DNA of 64,000 bases from Siphonodentalium dalli (lineage: Eukaryota > Mollusca > Scaphopoda > Gadilida > Siphonodentaliidae): the NCBI GenBank assembly GCA_032622095.1, contig CP136061.1, forward strand, positions 251,855,582 to 251,919,581, written 5' to 3'. Shown in pieces: positions 1 to 11,861 of this stretch. Under the pieces are notes generated by a model that ran no database searches, was not told the DNA's origin, and saw only the letters and a program-made list of their open reading frames with translations. The translations under genes and the position numbers were made by a program. Every line of letters starts with the position of its first letter. Within the stretch, counting starts at the first letter, position 1.

Positions 1-1239
1 TTGTATGGACTCATTCAGACTGGTTCCGGGGGAGATACATGATTGTATGGACTCATTCAGACTGGTTCCGGAAGAGATACATGATTGTATGGACTCATTC
101 AGACTGGTTCCGGAAGAGATACATGATTGTATGGACTCATTCAGACTGGTTCCGGGGGAGATACATGATTGTATGGACTCATTCAGACTGGTTCCGGGGG
201 AGATACATGATTGTATGGACTCATTCAGACTGGTTCCGGAGGAGACACATGATTGTATGGACTCATTCAGACTGGTTCCGGAAGAGATATATGATTGTAT
301 GGACTCATTCAGACTGGTTCCGGAGGAGATACATGATTGTATGGACTCATTCAGACTGGTTCCGGAGGAGATACATGATTGTATGGACTCATTCAGACTG
401 GTTCCGGAGGAGACACATGATTGTATGGACTCATTCAGACTGGTTCCGGAAGAGATATATGATTGTATGGACTCATTCAGACTGGTTCCGGAAGAGATAT
501 ATGATTGTATGGACTCATTCAGACTGGTTCCGGAGGAGATACATGATTGTATGGACTCATTCAGACTGGTTCCGGAAGAGATACATGATTGTATGGACTC
601 AGTCAGACTGGTTCCGGAAGAGATACATGATTGTATGGACTCATTCAGACTGGTTCCGGAAGAGATACATGATTGTATGGACTCATTCAGACTGGTTCCG
701 GGAGAGATACATGATTGTATGGACTCATTCAGACTGGTTCCGGAAGAGATACATGATTGTATGGACTCAGTCAGACTGGTTCCGGAAGAGATACATGATT
801 GTATGGACTCATTCAGACTGGTTCCGGAGGAGATACATGATTGTATGGACTCATTCAGACTGGTTCCGGAGGAGATACATGATTGTATGGACTCATTCAG
901 ACTGGTTCCGGAAGAGATACATGATTGTATGGACTCAGTCAGACTGGTTCCGGAGGAGATACATGATTGTATGGACTCATTCAGACTGGTTCCGGAAGAG
1001 ATACATGATTGTATGGACTCAGTCAGACTGGTTCCGGAGGAGATACATGATTGTATGGACTCATTCAGACTGGTTCCGGAAGAGATACATGATTGTATGG
1101 ACTCATTCAGACTGGTTCCGGAAGAGATACATGATTGTATGGACTCATTCAGACTGGTTCCGGGGGAGATACATGATTGTATGGACTCATTCTGACTGGT
1201 TCCGGAAGAGATACATGATTGTATGGACTCATTCAGACT
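1..1239. repeat. 42-bp minisatellite array, about 29 copies
   Basis: A 42-bp unit is repeated head to tail from the window edge to 1239, so the array probably extends to the left. The period is a multiple of three, so two plus-strand frames stay open for about 400 codons. One encodes a 14-residue unit reading MDSFRLVPEEIHDC and the other MIVWTHSDWFRKRY. Copies differ mainly at the purine run after TTCC (GAAGAG, GAGGAG, GGGGAG), at CATTC/CAGTC and at TACATG/CACATG/TATATG. No splice sites, promoter or non-repeat flanking domain was seen, so the open frames are best explained by the period and not by coding. A repetitive secreted or structural protein exon is not excluded. Confidence 0.95.
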
Positions 1240-2610
1240 TTGTGTTAATAGTTCCTAAACTGACATAAATTACATAGTTAGAGTGACTAACTTGTGTTAG
1301 TCAAACTCGTATCCTCCAATTAACTGACTTATATTTGTCAAACTTACTATGTTTCGGCTCAGTCAATTTGGTGATTCCTATCAAGTAGGACATGTCCTGG
1401 TCAATGGTATACGTGGCTTGACATTAGTTGAACACGCTGCGCTGAGACCACGGTGTGCTTATATGAGCGAATTGGAAGTTTTATGACTGTAATGTAATTA
1501 AGATATCTCTCAACTTTTATCGGCGACATAACGCTAAGAATAATGTATGTAACATCGTGCAATGGACACGATGGAGATGATATGCCAACTTGACAAGATG
1601 GGTCATGGATTGTGCAATCTTGTCTGGATTCTGGCCCACAAATCCAAAATCACGTTTTCATTTTCGTTTGCATTAAGTTGTGAAGTAGTTACTTTCATTT
1701 TCATCGCAATGCTTCATTCCCAATTCCGCATTTTTTTGCAATCTCCACAATGTTGCTAACCGGAAGTCACGTGACAATTTCTCCAAAATCCATACAGCGA
1801 TCTTTGAAAAATCACTGACGGATATAGAAAAAAAATATATGACATCATTCACCTGCGCCTAATGTATAAACAACCTCCTGGTGGTGCTTTTATATCCCAA
1901 ACTTGGCACTAGGCGGAGATACAATGGTAAGGTACAATTGTAAACTTTAGTGTAAACATATTTGTATTTCCAATTCCAAACATATAAATTAATATAACAT
2001 TTACATATACATTCAACTAGAATTGATGGCGTATGGCGATTGGGGTCAGACAAGCCCGTTTGCTTATACGAAGTATTCTCCACTTTGGCTATATGCCCCG
2101 TCCCCAATAAGAGAGGGGGGGGGTAATTAAGACGAGAATGATTGGAAACAATGGTTTCTGAGAATTGATAATTATACCATAATATGAGTAAGGCATGGCA
2201 GAATATAGTGTTGGGGATAGCAGGAGACAGAGGATTAGAGTGGTGTGGGATTTTTCAATAAGACTGAGTTGTTGCGTGAGTAATAATACTAATGTAGATC
2301 ATATATAGTAGTCGTCATGCGCCAGACGCCATTGGAGGGAGTGGATAACAATAATATTGACATAAGCCGGTCATGAACGTCAAAAAGTAAGTAAAACACA
2401 TATAGCTAGGCATCTTCATAATCAAAATATATAAACAACTTAACTGAAAATATATACCTTCCCCGAAGAAGTGAACATAATAACATGAGAAGATGCATAT
2501 AGGGATTATTCTGATAAAATAATTGTATATAGTACATTATGCTGTCGCATAGTATAACCGGAACCGAGGGCAATTCGTGACCATGGATAAGTGACGTAGT
2601 ATATGAACAT
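1240..2610. other. Intergenic, no recognised gene
   Basis: AT-rich sequence with only short open frames that show no recognisable family. A poly-G run lies near 2115. I see no RNA gene or clear mobile element here. Confidence 0.6.
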
Positions 2611-2611
2611 C

Positions 2612-2992
2612 TGATACGGCAGTGAATAGGCTGGCACGGCGACCTGATTGTCGACACTGAATAACTGGGTATCGTGGTAACTGAGATATCTGATAGAGCA
2701 GAGGATAGGGCGGCACAGCGACCGGATCGTCGACACAGCATGATTGGGTAGCATGGTGACTGAGATATCTGATAGCCAGTGGATAGGACGGCACAGTGGC
2801 CGAATCGTCAACACTGTATTACTGAATGGCCTGCTGACATCTGAGACTTCTGATACAGTGGAATGGGTGGAACAGCGGCCGGATCGTGAACAGTGTATTA
2901 CTGAATGGCCTGACATCTGAGACTTCTGATATAGTGTATAGGGCGGCACAGCGGCTGGATCGTCGACACTGTAAAGCTGGATGACATCAGGA
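2612..2992. repeat. Degenerate 78-bp tandem repeat, about 5 copies
   Basis: Five diverged units start with a GATA(C/G)-type motif, contain a GGCGGCACAGCG-like core and a GATCGTCGACACTG-like segment, and end in TGAGATATCT or TGAGACTTCT. The period is close to 78 bp (26 codons), which keeps overlapping minus-strand frames open between about 2406 and 2949. Those frames are a product of the period and have no recognisable domain. Confidence 0.8.
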
Positions 2993-4970
2993 CATATATT
3001 GTACCCTCTGTAATCAGACCTATGGTGGTTCTTTGCGAGGGGAACAGATATCGACTATGCCGATAACTATGCAAGTTGGCATGACACGACTTACTATACT
3101 ACTCATGATTGGGAACGTCAATGTGTATTCAATGGTCCAATATGTCTGCTAAGTAAAAGGTTATGACTCTTAGACTGTGTAATAAACACAACACCCAATT
3201 CACTCTGAGTTGACCAGCTTAACTAGAGCCGAGACCGATATAGAACACAAGATGCATGGATATATTCACAATTAGTCAACAAGAATATACAAGTATACAA
3301 ACAAACTTGTAACGAAAGCTATGACTACTTTAATTGGATCCTTAAGTGTACAACTTGCGGAAAAGTAACAGATGAAATAAACTCCGCTATGAGTTGACTA
3401 ACCGGCATATGCGTTAAATATAGGTATACATAGCTAGAACTGGTTAACACATTATCGATACGACCCAACGTATTCAATAAAAACACACGCTATAACAACT
3501 ACGTGACCTGAGATACACAGCAGACATACTGTACTGTGTGCACTAATGTATTAGCATGAACTGAGCTCAAGACATTAACCTAACCGATATGTGATTGAAA
3601 GAGAATCGACAATCTTGAATGTCTCCAAATAACCTGGACAAATTACAGAAGGTCCAGGATTCAATGCTATTCTGCATAACTAATCGACTATATATAGCTA
3701 CCTGTGATGAGTATAATAGGAGCATGGTAACCTTACATGATCGGTTGACCCTGTATAGCACCGGGCGACCTCTTAGGACCTGATAATGGACTGATTTGAG
3801 GGATACATCTGGGATGAGCACAATACCTGACATCGGCACGGCAATTGATCAAATCATGAGTAACCATCAGGCAGCATTAGGATTCGCATAGCATAAAGCT
3901 GCAATTAGCAAGGGACTAGCTTCTGACCACATCGTCACCATGTGCTATACCAGTAGCAGCAACTTCAGTGCAATATTAAATACACCAGGCTGACCAGTTA
4001 CATCACATGCCATGGTGGTAACACTTCAATCTGAGCCCTCGATTTGGTCAACATCAACATTCTGGGGAGTTTAGCTGCATTTCCTCTCAACAGTATGGCT
4101 AGGTATAGTTAGGCTCCTTGCTGGATGGTCCGGAATAGCTGAAATACCATAATTCCTCAGAGGTAACTACACAGGTAAACATTTCACCAAATAGACTAAG
4201 TACAAACAGTCCCTAAATTAGGTTAAAACTGCATAAAAATACGCTAAATATTCCATCAAAGTACGAAAAGCGTAATCGGAATAGATAATCACCGTAATGA
4301 ATCAGTTTCCTGAAGGAAACACCCCGTAATACTAGAAATAGTATTAAAACTCCACCGACCAAATGCTACGAATTACTATCAAAATACTACTACAGCTGAT
4401 AAGTGTTTACGTTGTGTCAGTTGGGGTGTGACGTAAGCACGTGAACGGGAGTGACAACAGGGCGGCTACGGCTCCAACGGTTTGCTCGTATATATAGCCG
4501 GGGTGGTGGCGCCACCAATCGTTAGGGTAGCTGCACCAATGGTAACTCGCGCGTGGGATTTCCCGCGGTACACAAGGATTTGTTTACAAACAATGTGCTA
4601 CGAATGAAGTTGCGTATCATTATAAAATGCGTAATAATACGAATCTCAATGATACGAAGTGATAATTAGTGGATTACCCCTTATGATTAGGTATTTATGA
4701 ATAACTGATAAATAATGACTTTGAGATGAATTACGGACTGTTATGATAGGAATATTTAGTACAGCGAAAATATGAAATAACGATGATGACCGGCAATCGC
4801 TACAGCCCCAATGAATTAAACATTCCGAAGCTGTACAAAAAGAATAACAGTTCTGGTATTTGCAACGTTTTATAACGAAATGAATGGCTAAACTTACAAC
4901 ACTTTTTTATTTTCCTTTCATTTATTTAAATTTTCCCACAGATAGGCATTTTGTAAGACCATAGGAGCAT
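2993..4970. other. Intergenic, no recognised gene
   Basis: No coding region is recognisable. A TATATATAG motif followed by a GC-rich stretch at about 4492-4560 resembles a core promoter, but no gene follows it that I can identify. Confidence 0.5.
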
Positions 4971-5069
4971 GGAACTTGATCAATAACTGCCTTAATTAGC
5001 AACTTTTTTGTTATAATGACCGGCCTAAAAATTGCTAATTAACTTGAAGGCAACTGTTAATCAAGTTCC
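4971..5069. repeat. Short inverted repeat (hairpin)
   Basis: GGAACTTGAT followed by a TAACTGCCTT-AATTAGCAA arm is mirrored by TTGCTAATTAACTTGAAGGCA and ATCAAGTTCC, with a short loop. It looks like a small palindromic MITE. A GTAAGACC motif lies outside both ends. Confidence 0.7.
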
Positions 5070-5154
5070 AAACGCCCGTGGTAAGACCGTCAAAAGTTCA
5101 TGCATGGTACTGATTTTATATATAGACGATGATGAAATTTTTAATTATAGTTTA

Positions 5155-5778
5155 CAAACATTCCCAAACATTGTACCATGTCCCCGTGAGAAAACCGCAG
5201 CATAGGTTTCCCTTTGTCTCCGTGTAGCGATATGTTACATACCCGTACGTGATTTCTGAGATTCTAGAGACTGCCCCTACAGGCTACACCACAGAGAACC
5301 TTACAAACTTACCAAGTCCATGTAAAAAATTCAGCATCTTCTTCACCCCATTTCAGTGTTGCGATATGTTGCAAAGTGTTACGAAGTGTTACCGGGCGGT
5401 ACGTGTTACAAATCATATGAAGTCCACAAATAAGAAAACTGCAGCATATTTTTAAAACTCATCTCAATGCAGCGATATGTTACAAAGTGTTACGAAGTGT
5501 TACCTACATGATATCTGAGCTGCACAGAGACCGCTCGCAGACAGGTGTTACAAATGATATAATGTCCCTGTGAGAAAACCGCAGTATATTTTTTCAACTC
5601 GTCTGAGTGTAGCGATAAGTTATGTTATAAAGTGTTGCGAAGCGTTACGTGATTCCTGATATCCACAGAGACTGCTCGTTGATGGTGTGCACAAATGATT
5701 TAAAGTCCCGAGGATATTACTTCAACTCGTCTCAGTGTAGCGAAAAAGTGTTACGAAGGTTTACGTGATTTCTGAGTA
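5155..5778. repeat. Degenerate tandem repeat of about 141 bp
   Basis: Units begin near GTGTTACAAATGATAT and continue through GAAAACCGCAG, CTCAGTGTAGCGATA and TGTTACGAAGTGTTACG to a CACAGAGACTGCTCG-like end. The clearest units are at about 5402-5542, 5543-5683 and a partial one at 5684-5778, with an older unit before them. The internal TGTTACAAAG/TGTTACGAAG motif is itself doubled. No coding signal is supported. Confidence 0.75.
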
Positions 5779-8500
5779 GTAAACCGTGTGCTAAAAGATT
5801 CGAGTTATGTGGGATCTTCGACGAGTCCACTAATGTTAGTGATCCCCTTCGGCTGAAAATGAACCGATCTAAAGCGATAACTCCAATTATTGATTCTTCC
5901 CTCGGTTGTGTGTGCTTTCGCATTAGTGGTTATAAGCAACTAGATACTTGAAATTATGCCCCTTGTATAATGTCTTCGGTTGTTTAATGTGAAAGAAAAA
6001 AGAAATTCATAAGCTATGTTAATTCCTCGGCCATTTGTGTGGGATTGTTCGTCAAGCGGCTACATTGGTCGCCAAATTTGGTAGGAGGTGGGGGTATTTT
6101 TCTGTATTGAAATTTTGTACACAAAAGGGGGTAGTTGTGGAATTGTCAATTTATTTCCAGGAATAAGTATGGTGAGGCACCATTTCTTTTTTGACAACTT
6201 ATGTCCGACGTGGAGTTCTACACGCAGAAATATTTAAAGTTTGGCTCAGTAGGGCAATGAATCGTGGGGATGGCTTAACCCTAACACTGTCGCCTATGGG
6301 AAATATTTAGTTGATTGTAACCTATAGGCAACAATCTTGTTTTGTGGTATCATCGGATTGCAGGGCAACGAAGTACAGATTTTGGCCACCGTTCAAATCA
6401 AATTCAAGAGTGAACAAAAGTAGGGACCCAAAGCGTGTCGCAGCGCCCCATAATCTGGCAAATTAACCCTTTGCAAAATTCAGATTTAATGAAAAAAATG
6501 GGTGTTTTGTTAAAATGAATTATTTGGAACCGATAGTGCACATTTAATGTCGAAAAGTGGACAAACGAACCCAGCAGCCCCTCGTCGTATTTAGTGATCC
6601 GACTATTCTCGATCTGTTATTGGGAGTGGACCGGGAGATTCTAAGGGACACAGCGAACCCCAGTTTCGAGTCCGAAAAATCGAGGGGGGTGGGGCAATTC
6701 AAGTTACAAATTTGTCATTTCCTTCCATGTAATGAAATGCGACTTTTTTGCGTCTTGAAGACTGTTATTACTGGCATCCAGTTACATTGTCAAATCGGCG
6801 TTATTATATGTCCCTGTGTGTTTCTCGCGACCAAAACAAACGATTTTCGACTCGTAAATCGAGCTTTTTGGGTATTTATGTTGTTTAAAAAAATATTTAT
6901 GTCAAGTACACTTCACAGCCACACGACTTCTATTAAAAAATAGAACGTTGTCATGTAAGACATAAAACAGAAAAAAAGTGGCTAGAGTCCCAATGGTGTG
7001 GTGTCTGCTGGGGGTTAAAGTGGAACATACGTGCTCCGACGAAGTTTTATTTTGCGCCCAATGTCTGGAACAGTGGGGTTAAATACAACCCAATACAGGG
7101 AGAAGTCGTGTAGTTCTTGTCTGGAAAGCACGTTTTATATTAATATTATATTTTTCTGTGACAATTTTATATATGTTCAAGCAAAAATCCACACAATTTT
7201 GGTTGCGTATAGGTTATAAGCAACTAAATACTTGAAATTATGCCCCCTGGCATTTGTGTAGGGAAACTCGAGTCAGCATAAAAAAAATACCGGCCGCTGA
7301 ATGGTGCATAATATCGTCGGTTGTTTAATGTGAAAGGAAAAAAGAAATTCATAAGCTATGTTAATTCCTCGGCCATTTGTATGGGATTGTTCGTCAAGCG
7401 GCTACAATGGTCGCCAAATTTGGTAGGGGGTGGGGGTGTTTTTCTATATTGAAATTTTTTGCACAAAAGGGGGTAGTTGTGGAAATGCCAATTTATTTCC
7501 AGGAATAAGTATGGTGAGGCACCATTTCTTTTTTGACAACTTATGTCAGACATGGAGTTCTACACGCAGAAATATTTGAAGTTTGGCTCAGTAGGGCAAT
7601 GAATCGTGGGGATGGCTTAACCCTAACACTGTCGCCTATGGCAAATAGTTAGTTGATTGTAACCTAGTGAATCGATGGCTGTAAAATCAGTCGTACATAA
7701 GGCAGTGCTTTTACCGCGTTGTTTCACGCTACAAGGGATCACGAAATTTCAGTCAATGAGCCGGGCCTTAAACACCCCTTCACTGCTATAACTGCGGGTC
7801 CAGATTAATTCACAACGCGACTGTTATGATTAACCCACCGCCGGCTGTTATATATTGGTGTTTTAGTGAATGACAACCTGTCTATGAAGCATTGAAGAAA
7901 GTATTCTGATTCCACGGAGGAATACCTGACATAAGTGCGTTTGATGCGAGCTGGTCGCGGAATGTGTTGCGAGAAAAATTTATAATGTTTTAATCGGTAT
8001 ATATTAAAAATTAAAATAAGTATATATATAGATATATAGATACGTAGATATATAGGTATCGAGTATACGTGTTGTAATTACTTATAATTCGGGTATTTTT
8101 ACCTTCGACGAGTCCACTAATTTTAGTGACCCTCTTCGTCTGAAATTGAACCGATCTAAAGCGATAATAATGAAGTATTGATTCTTCCCTTGGTTTGATT
8201 GTACTTTGCATTACTGAATCGATGGGTGTCGGTGTGTTAGCAAAATGATTCATGCATAAGTCAATGCTTTTATCGCGCTGATTCATATATTATGGTGACA
8301 GTCGTTCGTGGAATCACAGTTAATGAGCCGGGCTTTACGCACCCTTTCACTGCTATAGCTGCGGGTCCTAGTTCTTGCGGGAAGACGAACTTCGTAACCA
8401 GATTTCATTCCGAACGCCACTGTTATGGTTAACCCACAGCCGGCTGTTATCTGTTGGGATTTTACTAAATGGGAACCTGCCTGTGAAGCTTATATATGCG
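5779..8500. repeat. Interleaved dispersed direct repeats
   Basis: Three sequence blocks each occur twice in the same orientation. Block A (TTCGACGAGTCCACTAAT onward) is at about 5818-5925 and 8104-8220. Block B (AAGCAACTA-ATACTTGAAAT through GTTGATTGTAACCTA) is at about 5930-6330 and 7212-7668. Block C (GAATCGATGG through GCCGGCTGTTAT and GAACCTG-like end) is at about 7669-7895 and 8213-8495. Copies have diverged by substitutions and indels. Small open frames at 6557-6943, 7031-7219, 8011-8286 and 8368-8643 have no recognised family. The pattern suggests an old dispersed element or repeated local duplication. Confidence 0.7.
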
Positions 8501-8905
8501 CCTGTGTATGTGCTTAAATAGACATTTGTGAGCGATAAAATTGCAATCATGTCAACACTTCTGAAGAGGAATATGGGCAATTTAACTTGGTTAGGGCGTC
8601 TCCCAACTCGTAAAGCTAACCTAGCTGTGCACAACGCCGGCACTGATTTAATAGATTGTGTATCGCCGGCTGCTGCTTGAATATACTGGATGGAACGTAC
8701 CGATCTCGACTGGGCAAAAGAATAAACTTGTTAAATATAAGAATCAAATCCGTAATTTAGCCAAACCGAGGTATTGTATAATCTAAAGAAGAGAAAACGC
8801 CTGTTGCAATTAGGTGGATTTCTTGGAACTTTATTGAAAACTATAGTCCCAAATTTGAGCAGTCTTCTGTGTGATCTCATACAATAAATAGAACACACAA
8901 AGAAA

Positions 8906-9577
8906 ATGATTTTAACTGACTCTAAGTTCTTGAAGAACGGATCTAATATTGGAGAAGGTAATGAACCTAGTTCTAGAAAACTAGATTTAACAGAAGCACA
9001 AGCAGTTCGAACTACTTTAGACGATTTAGATACGAAGATGGATTGTGGCTAGTAGCGTGGTGCCTTCACAAGAATATAAAATTTTACATTATAACCAACT
9101 ACTAGAGAGATTACTATGATACAGAGCAAAAATTCAACAATCGAGATAAAGCCGCGAAACCCTCGGAACTATCCGACCACCACTGCCGGACACCCGATAA
9201 TAATGAGCGAATAAGAGGACGAAGTCGATGGTGACAAGTCGTTGTATGAGCGAAATGTGTATTTTGAACTATCCTGATGAAGTTGGGGGCTAACGCGAAG
9301 GTTCTACTTAATGCGATGCGGCAATTAACATCCGAAATTACAGTTCAGTAAGGATGGTTTTGTTATGTATAAAGATCGGAAGATGGGAGCGCTCGATTTA
9401 CAAGTTGACGTTACAAGGGAAAGGAAATCGTTAAAACCTGCGGGTCGTCACGATTTTTCAGAAGTGATTCGTAACTCAGCCATCTCATTGAATTTGATCG
9501 GCAATAAATGTTATGAACTATCTCACATGAGGTCAAATGCGATCCCGTTTACCACAACAATAGGGCGTTCACTGTAA
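8906..9577 (+). pseudogene. Polinton-like element protein, N-terminal (left arm)
   Basis: The frame starts MILTDSKFLKNGS and runs through a helix-rich LTEAQAVRTTLDDLDTKM segment before a stop near 9050. Related sequence resumes at 9060-9180 (YNQLLERLL) and at 9246-9577 in other frames. The same region in the right arm is a homologous ORF (19358-19630). From memory, proteins with this layout sit beside integrase and capsid genes in Polinton-like elements of aquatic animals, and their function is unknown. Several frameshifts and stops make this copy non-functional. Confidence 0.55.
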
Positions 9578-9584
9578 AGCTATC

Positions 9585-10560
9585 CATGAGCTGGCGTGCA
9601 CATACAGTGGATCAGTCAGTATGATGCGAGTTTATTTCGATCCGACAAACACAAGTATACGTAGTTTCGGTAGTATCTCCAGCTTGAAAAGAGTTACTGG
9701 AACACAGACTAGATTAGAGCTTTTTATGTGTACAAGTAGGGTATGCTCTACACAGACCAGCGAGGAAGAAATTCTTGAGGAGGCAAACTAAACTGCAGCA
9801 GTTTCAGATCGACTTGTTTGATGTCAAGTCGCCGAAGAGGAGAACGATAATTTTAAATACATATTCATCTTTATTGATGTGTTTGCAAAAATAACTTGGG
9901 CTGTCCCGATGTTAACCAAATTCGGTTCAGACTCGATCAAGGCTTTCCATATTATACTTAATAGAAATTTGATATTCCGAGATCTGTTCTGGAAGACAAA
10001 GGGAAAATAAAAAAAAGAAGAAGAAAAGAATAAGAATATTCAGTTATTTACTTCCCGAAATGATGACGTAAAATTTGCGACCATTGAACGATTTGATCGG
10101 ACTCTAAAGAGTCGTATGTAGACATATTTTACAAAGAATAACACTTTTCATTATATCGAGATGCCTCAAGATCTATTCGACAGCTACAATTCTTCTTATT
10201 ATAGAAGTATCGGTATGCCCCCAAGAGATGTTACACATGATAAAGTCGGGGATGTGTGGTGGAATCTATATGGTAAACACACGACTCCACGATCGCTCGC
10301 GGCTGAAAGAAAACTACCCTTTTCTGTCGGTGATTTAGCGAGAATCTCACACATGAAACGAGTATTTAAAAAAAAGGATACGAAGCTAACTGGTTCTCGT
10401 GAATTGTATAGAATTACTGAGGTTCTGAAGAGCGCACCAACGACCTTCCATTTTGGTGACTATTTGGGCGAAATCTAGATGGTACTTTCTACCTGGAAGA
10501 GATTCAGAAAGTTAGTGAACCAAAGTTTCCAAGATTGAAAAGGTTTTAAAAGAGAGAAAA
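9585..10560 (+). pseudogene. Retroviral-type (DDE) integrase, Polinton class, left arm
   Basis: This is the integrase type used by Polinton/Maverick elements to join DNA ends into the host chromosome. Seen in order: a segment reading PARKKFLRRQT, a core start QQFQIDLFDVKSPKRR, then ITWAVPMLTKFGSDSIKAF about 9890-9950. After that come an ERFDRTLKSRM-like segment near 10090-10120 and an open frame 10161-10478 holding MPQDLFDSYNSSYYRSIGM. The SVGDLARISHMKRVFKK and FHFGDYLGEI segments match the SH3-like C-terminal region. The frame is broken by several stops and shifts, including an AG-rich run at 10007-10035. It is a dead copy whose partner lies at 18375-19290. Confidence 0.8.
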
Positions 10561-10859
10561 ATAAATTCATTGTTAAATTTCTTGGATATCCATTTAAGTT
10601 CAACGCCTGACTACATAAAAGAGAGTTAAATACCAATTGATGGAACAGAATAGTGACAATGCGAGTCGTAGTTCGTGGTGTTGGATCGACTTCAGTAATT
10701 GACCAAGTTACTTAATTTATTGTTCTCTACTTGATAATAGCGGCTGCTGTGTTAATTATACCACTCAACAACAGAGATCATCAACTGTGGACAGCTCTTC
10801 TCACTTCGGCAGGCGGTATATTGCTCACGAATCCTCAAGCTAAGAAACTAACTTTTTTT

Positions 10860-11525
10860 TACTTCGTTTGCATTACTCTCCAGATTATTCTATGGTATAT
10901 TATCCGAACAACACGGTTGCCAAATTCACGACTAAACTACCCACTTCGATCAACCTTGACGGAGAATGGGAGGCAGGGCTCGCTGAGATGCAATTTCCAT
11001 CTTCGTGGTTTAACATTTATGGTGATGAACTTTGTTTCAGGATAATCAAAATGCTACGTGAGGTGGAATTACCACGTGACTGGCGGACAAACCCTTATGT
11101 AGCATTCACCTACAACGAAGCTACACAACTTTTAGAAATGTCTGTCAGGGAAAGAACGATGGTTAAAGTCAGTGAATTATTCGCGCATACCATGGGCCTA
11201 GACTACCGCGAAATGAAGACAGGATATCACGAATCGGCACGACCCGTCAATATCACTAGGAATAAATTATTTTCTGTGTAATTGTATTCAGACGTTGTGA
11301 AAGAACAAATCATTGGAGACACATATGCTCCGCTGCTTCGAACGGCCCCGATCACCGAAAACTACGGAGAGCAATGCAGTCAAATTTTCAATTGAATGTA
11401 TTACTTACATATCAATAAGAAGTTCATCTATTCCATTTGAGATCAATAATATTACATCAATGGGTCGTTCAATCCAATTCTTAGCCGGTAAATCTGTGGT
11501 GCCGTTACTTTTTCGCAAATTATGA
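10860..11525 (+). pseudogene. Penton-like minor capsid protein, left arm
   Basis: The open frame 10868-11281 encodes MHYSPDYSMVYYPNNTVAKF and then a GEWEAGLAEMQFPSSWFN segment. This is the conserved start of a structural protein, penton-like by position and family resemblance, that is common in Polinton-like elements. After a stop at 11279 the homology continues in shifted frames, with a DTYAPLLRTAPI-like segment near 11320 and IPFEINNITSMGRSI-like sequence up to about 11525. The protein would form vertices of an icosahedral particle if functional. This copy is interrupted. The right-arm copy (17385-18053) has almost the same open part. Confidence 0.68.
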
Positions 11526-11861
11526 AGAATGCTTACTGTTGTGACGATGGAGTGTCTTATGTTTACTATATGAAACACGTTGGCAGGTCTTCCATCTTCT
11601 TTTTTTCAGAGAGCTTGAAATCAGAGGGGATACGGTAATATTTTCGTAGGTATTCGCAATGCTTTACTACCATTGATGAAAACAGCTGGCACACATCTGC
11701 TTTCTGGTGGGATAGGCTTGGCCAGTGATTTGATTGAAAGCAACAACTCCAAGGAATCGTTAGTGAAAAGATGGAAACAAGCCAGCAGGAGAGTATTGGA
11801 TGACCACGCTGGGGTCAACCCCACACAATGCAAGAAGATCAGAATGAAAGTTGTTTCCTAG
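11520..11861 (+). pseudogene. Polinton-like minor structural protein, left arm
   Basis: Homologous to the 115-aa right-arm frame at 17033-17380. The start region MKNAYCCDG lies at 11522 in one frame. A frameshift near the TTTTTTTCAGAG run (about 11600) separates it from the glycine-rich RGYGNIFVGIRNALLPLMKT segment. The C-terminal part (11673-11861) reads GIGLASDLIESNNSKESLVK followed by a basic tail. A small basic protein encoded next to the penton gene is typical of Polinton-like elements, so a particle role is inferred. The copy is broken. Confidence 0.6.

Noticed and set aside
1-1239. CRISPR array
   Set aside because: The units are uniform head-to-tail repeats with no unique spacers and lie in eukaryotic DNA. 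The same applies to the arrays at 37-39, 54 and 59-60 kb.
2406-2949. Overlapping minus-strand ORFs of 111, 147 and 85 codons
   Set aside because: They come from the 78-bp repeat period and have no recognisable domain or splice signals.
8095-8165. Possible hammerhead ribozyme core (GACGAGTCC...CTGAAA) in dispersed block A, also at 5815-5870
   Set aside because: The required CTGANGA and GAAAC core segments are not in the right order or spacing on either strand, although a small CACTAA/TTAGTG hairpin is present.
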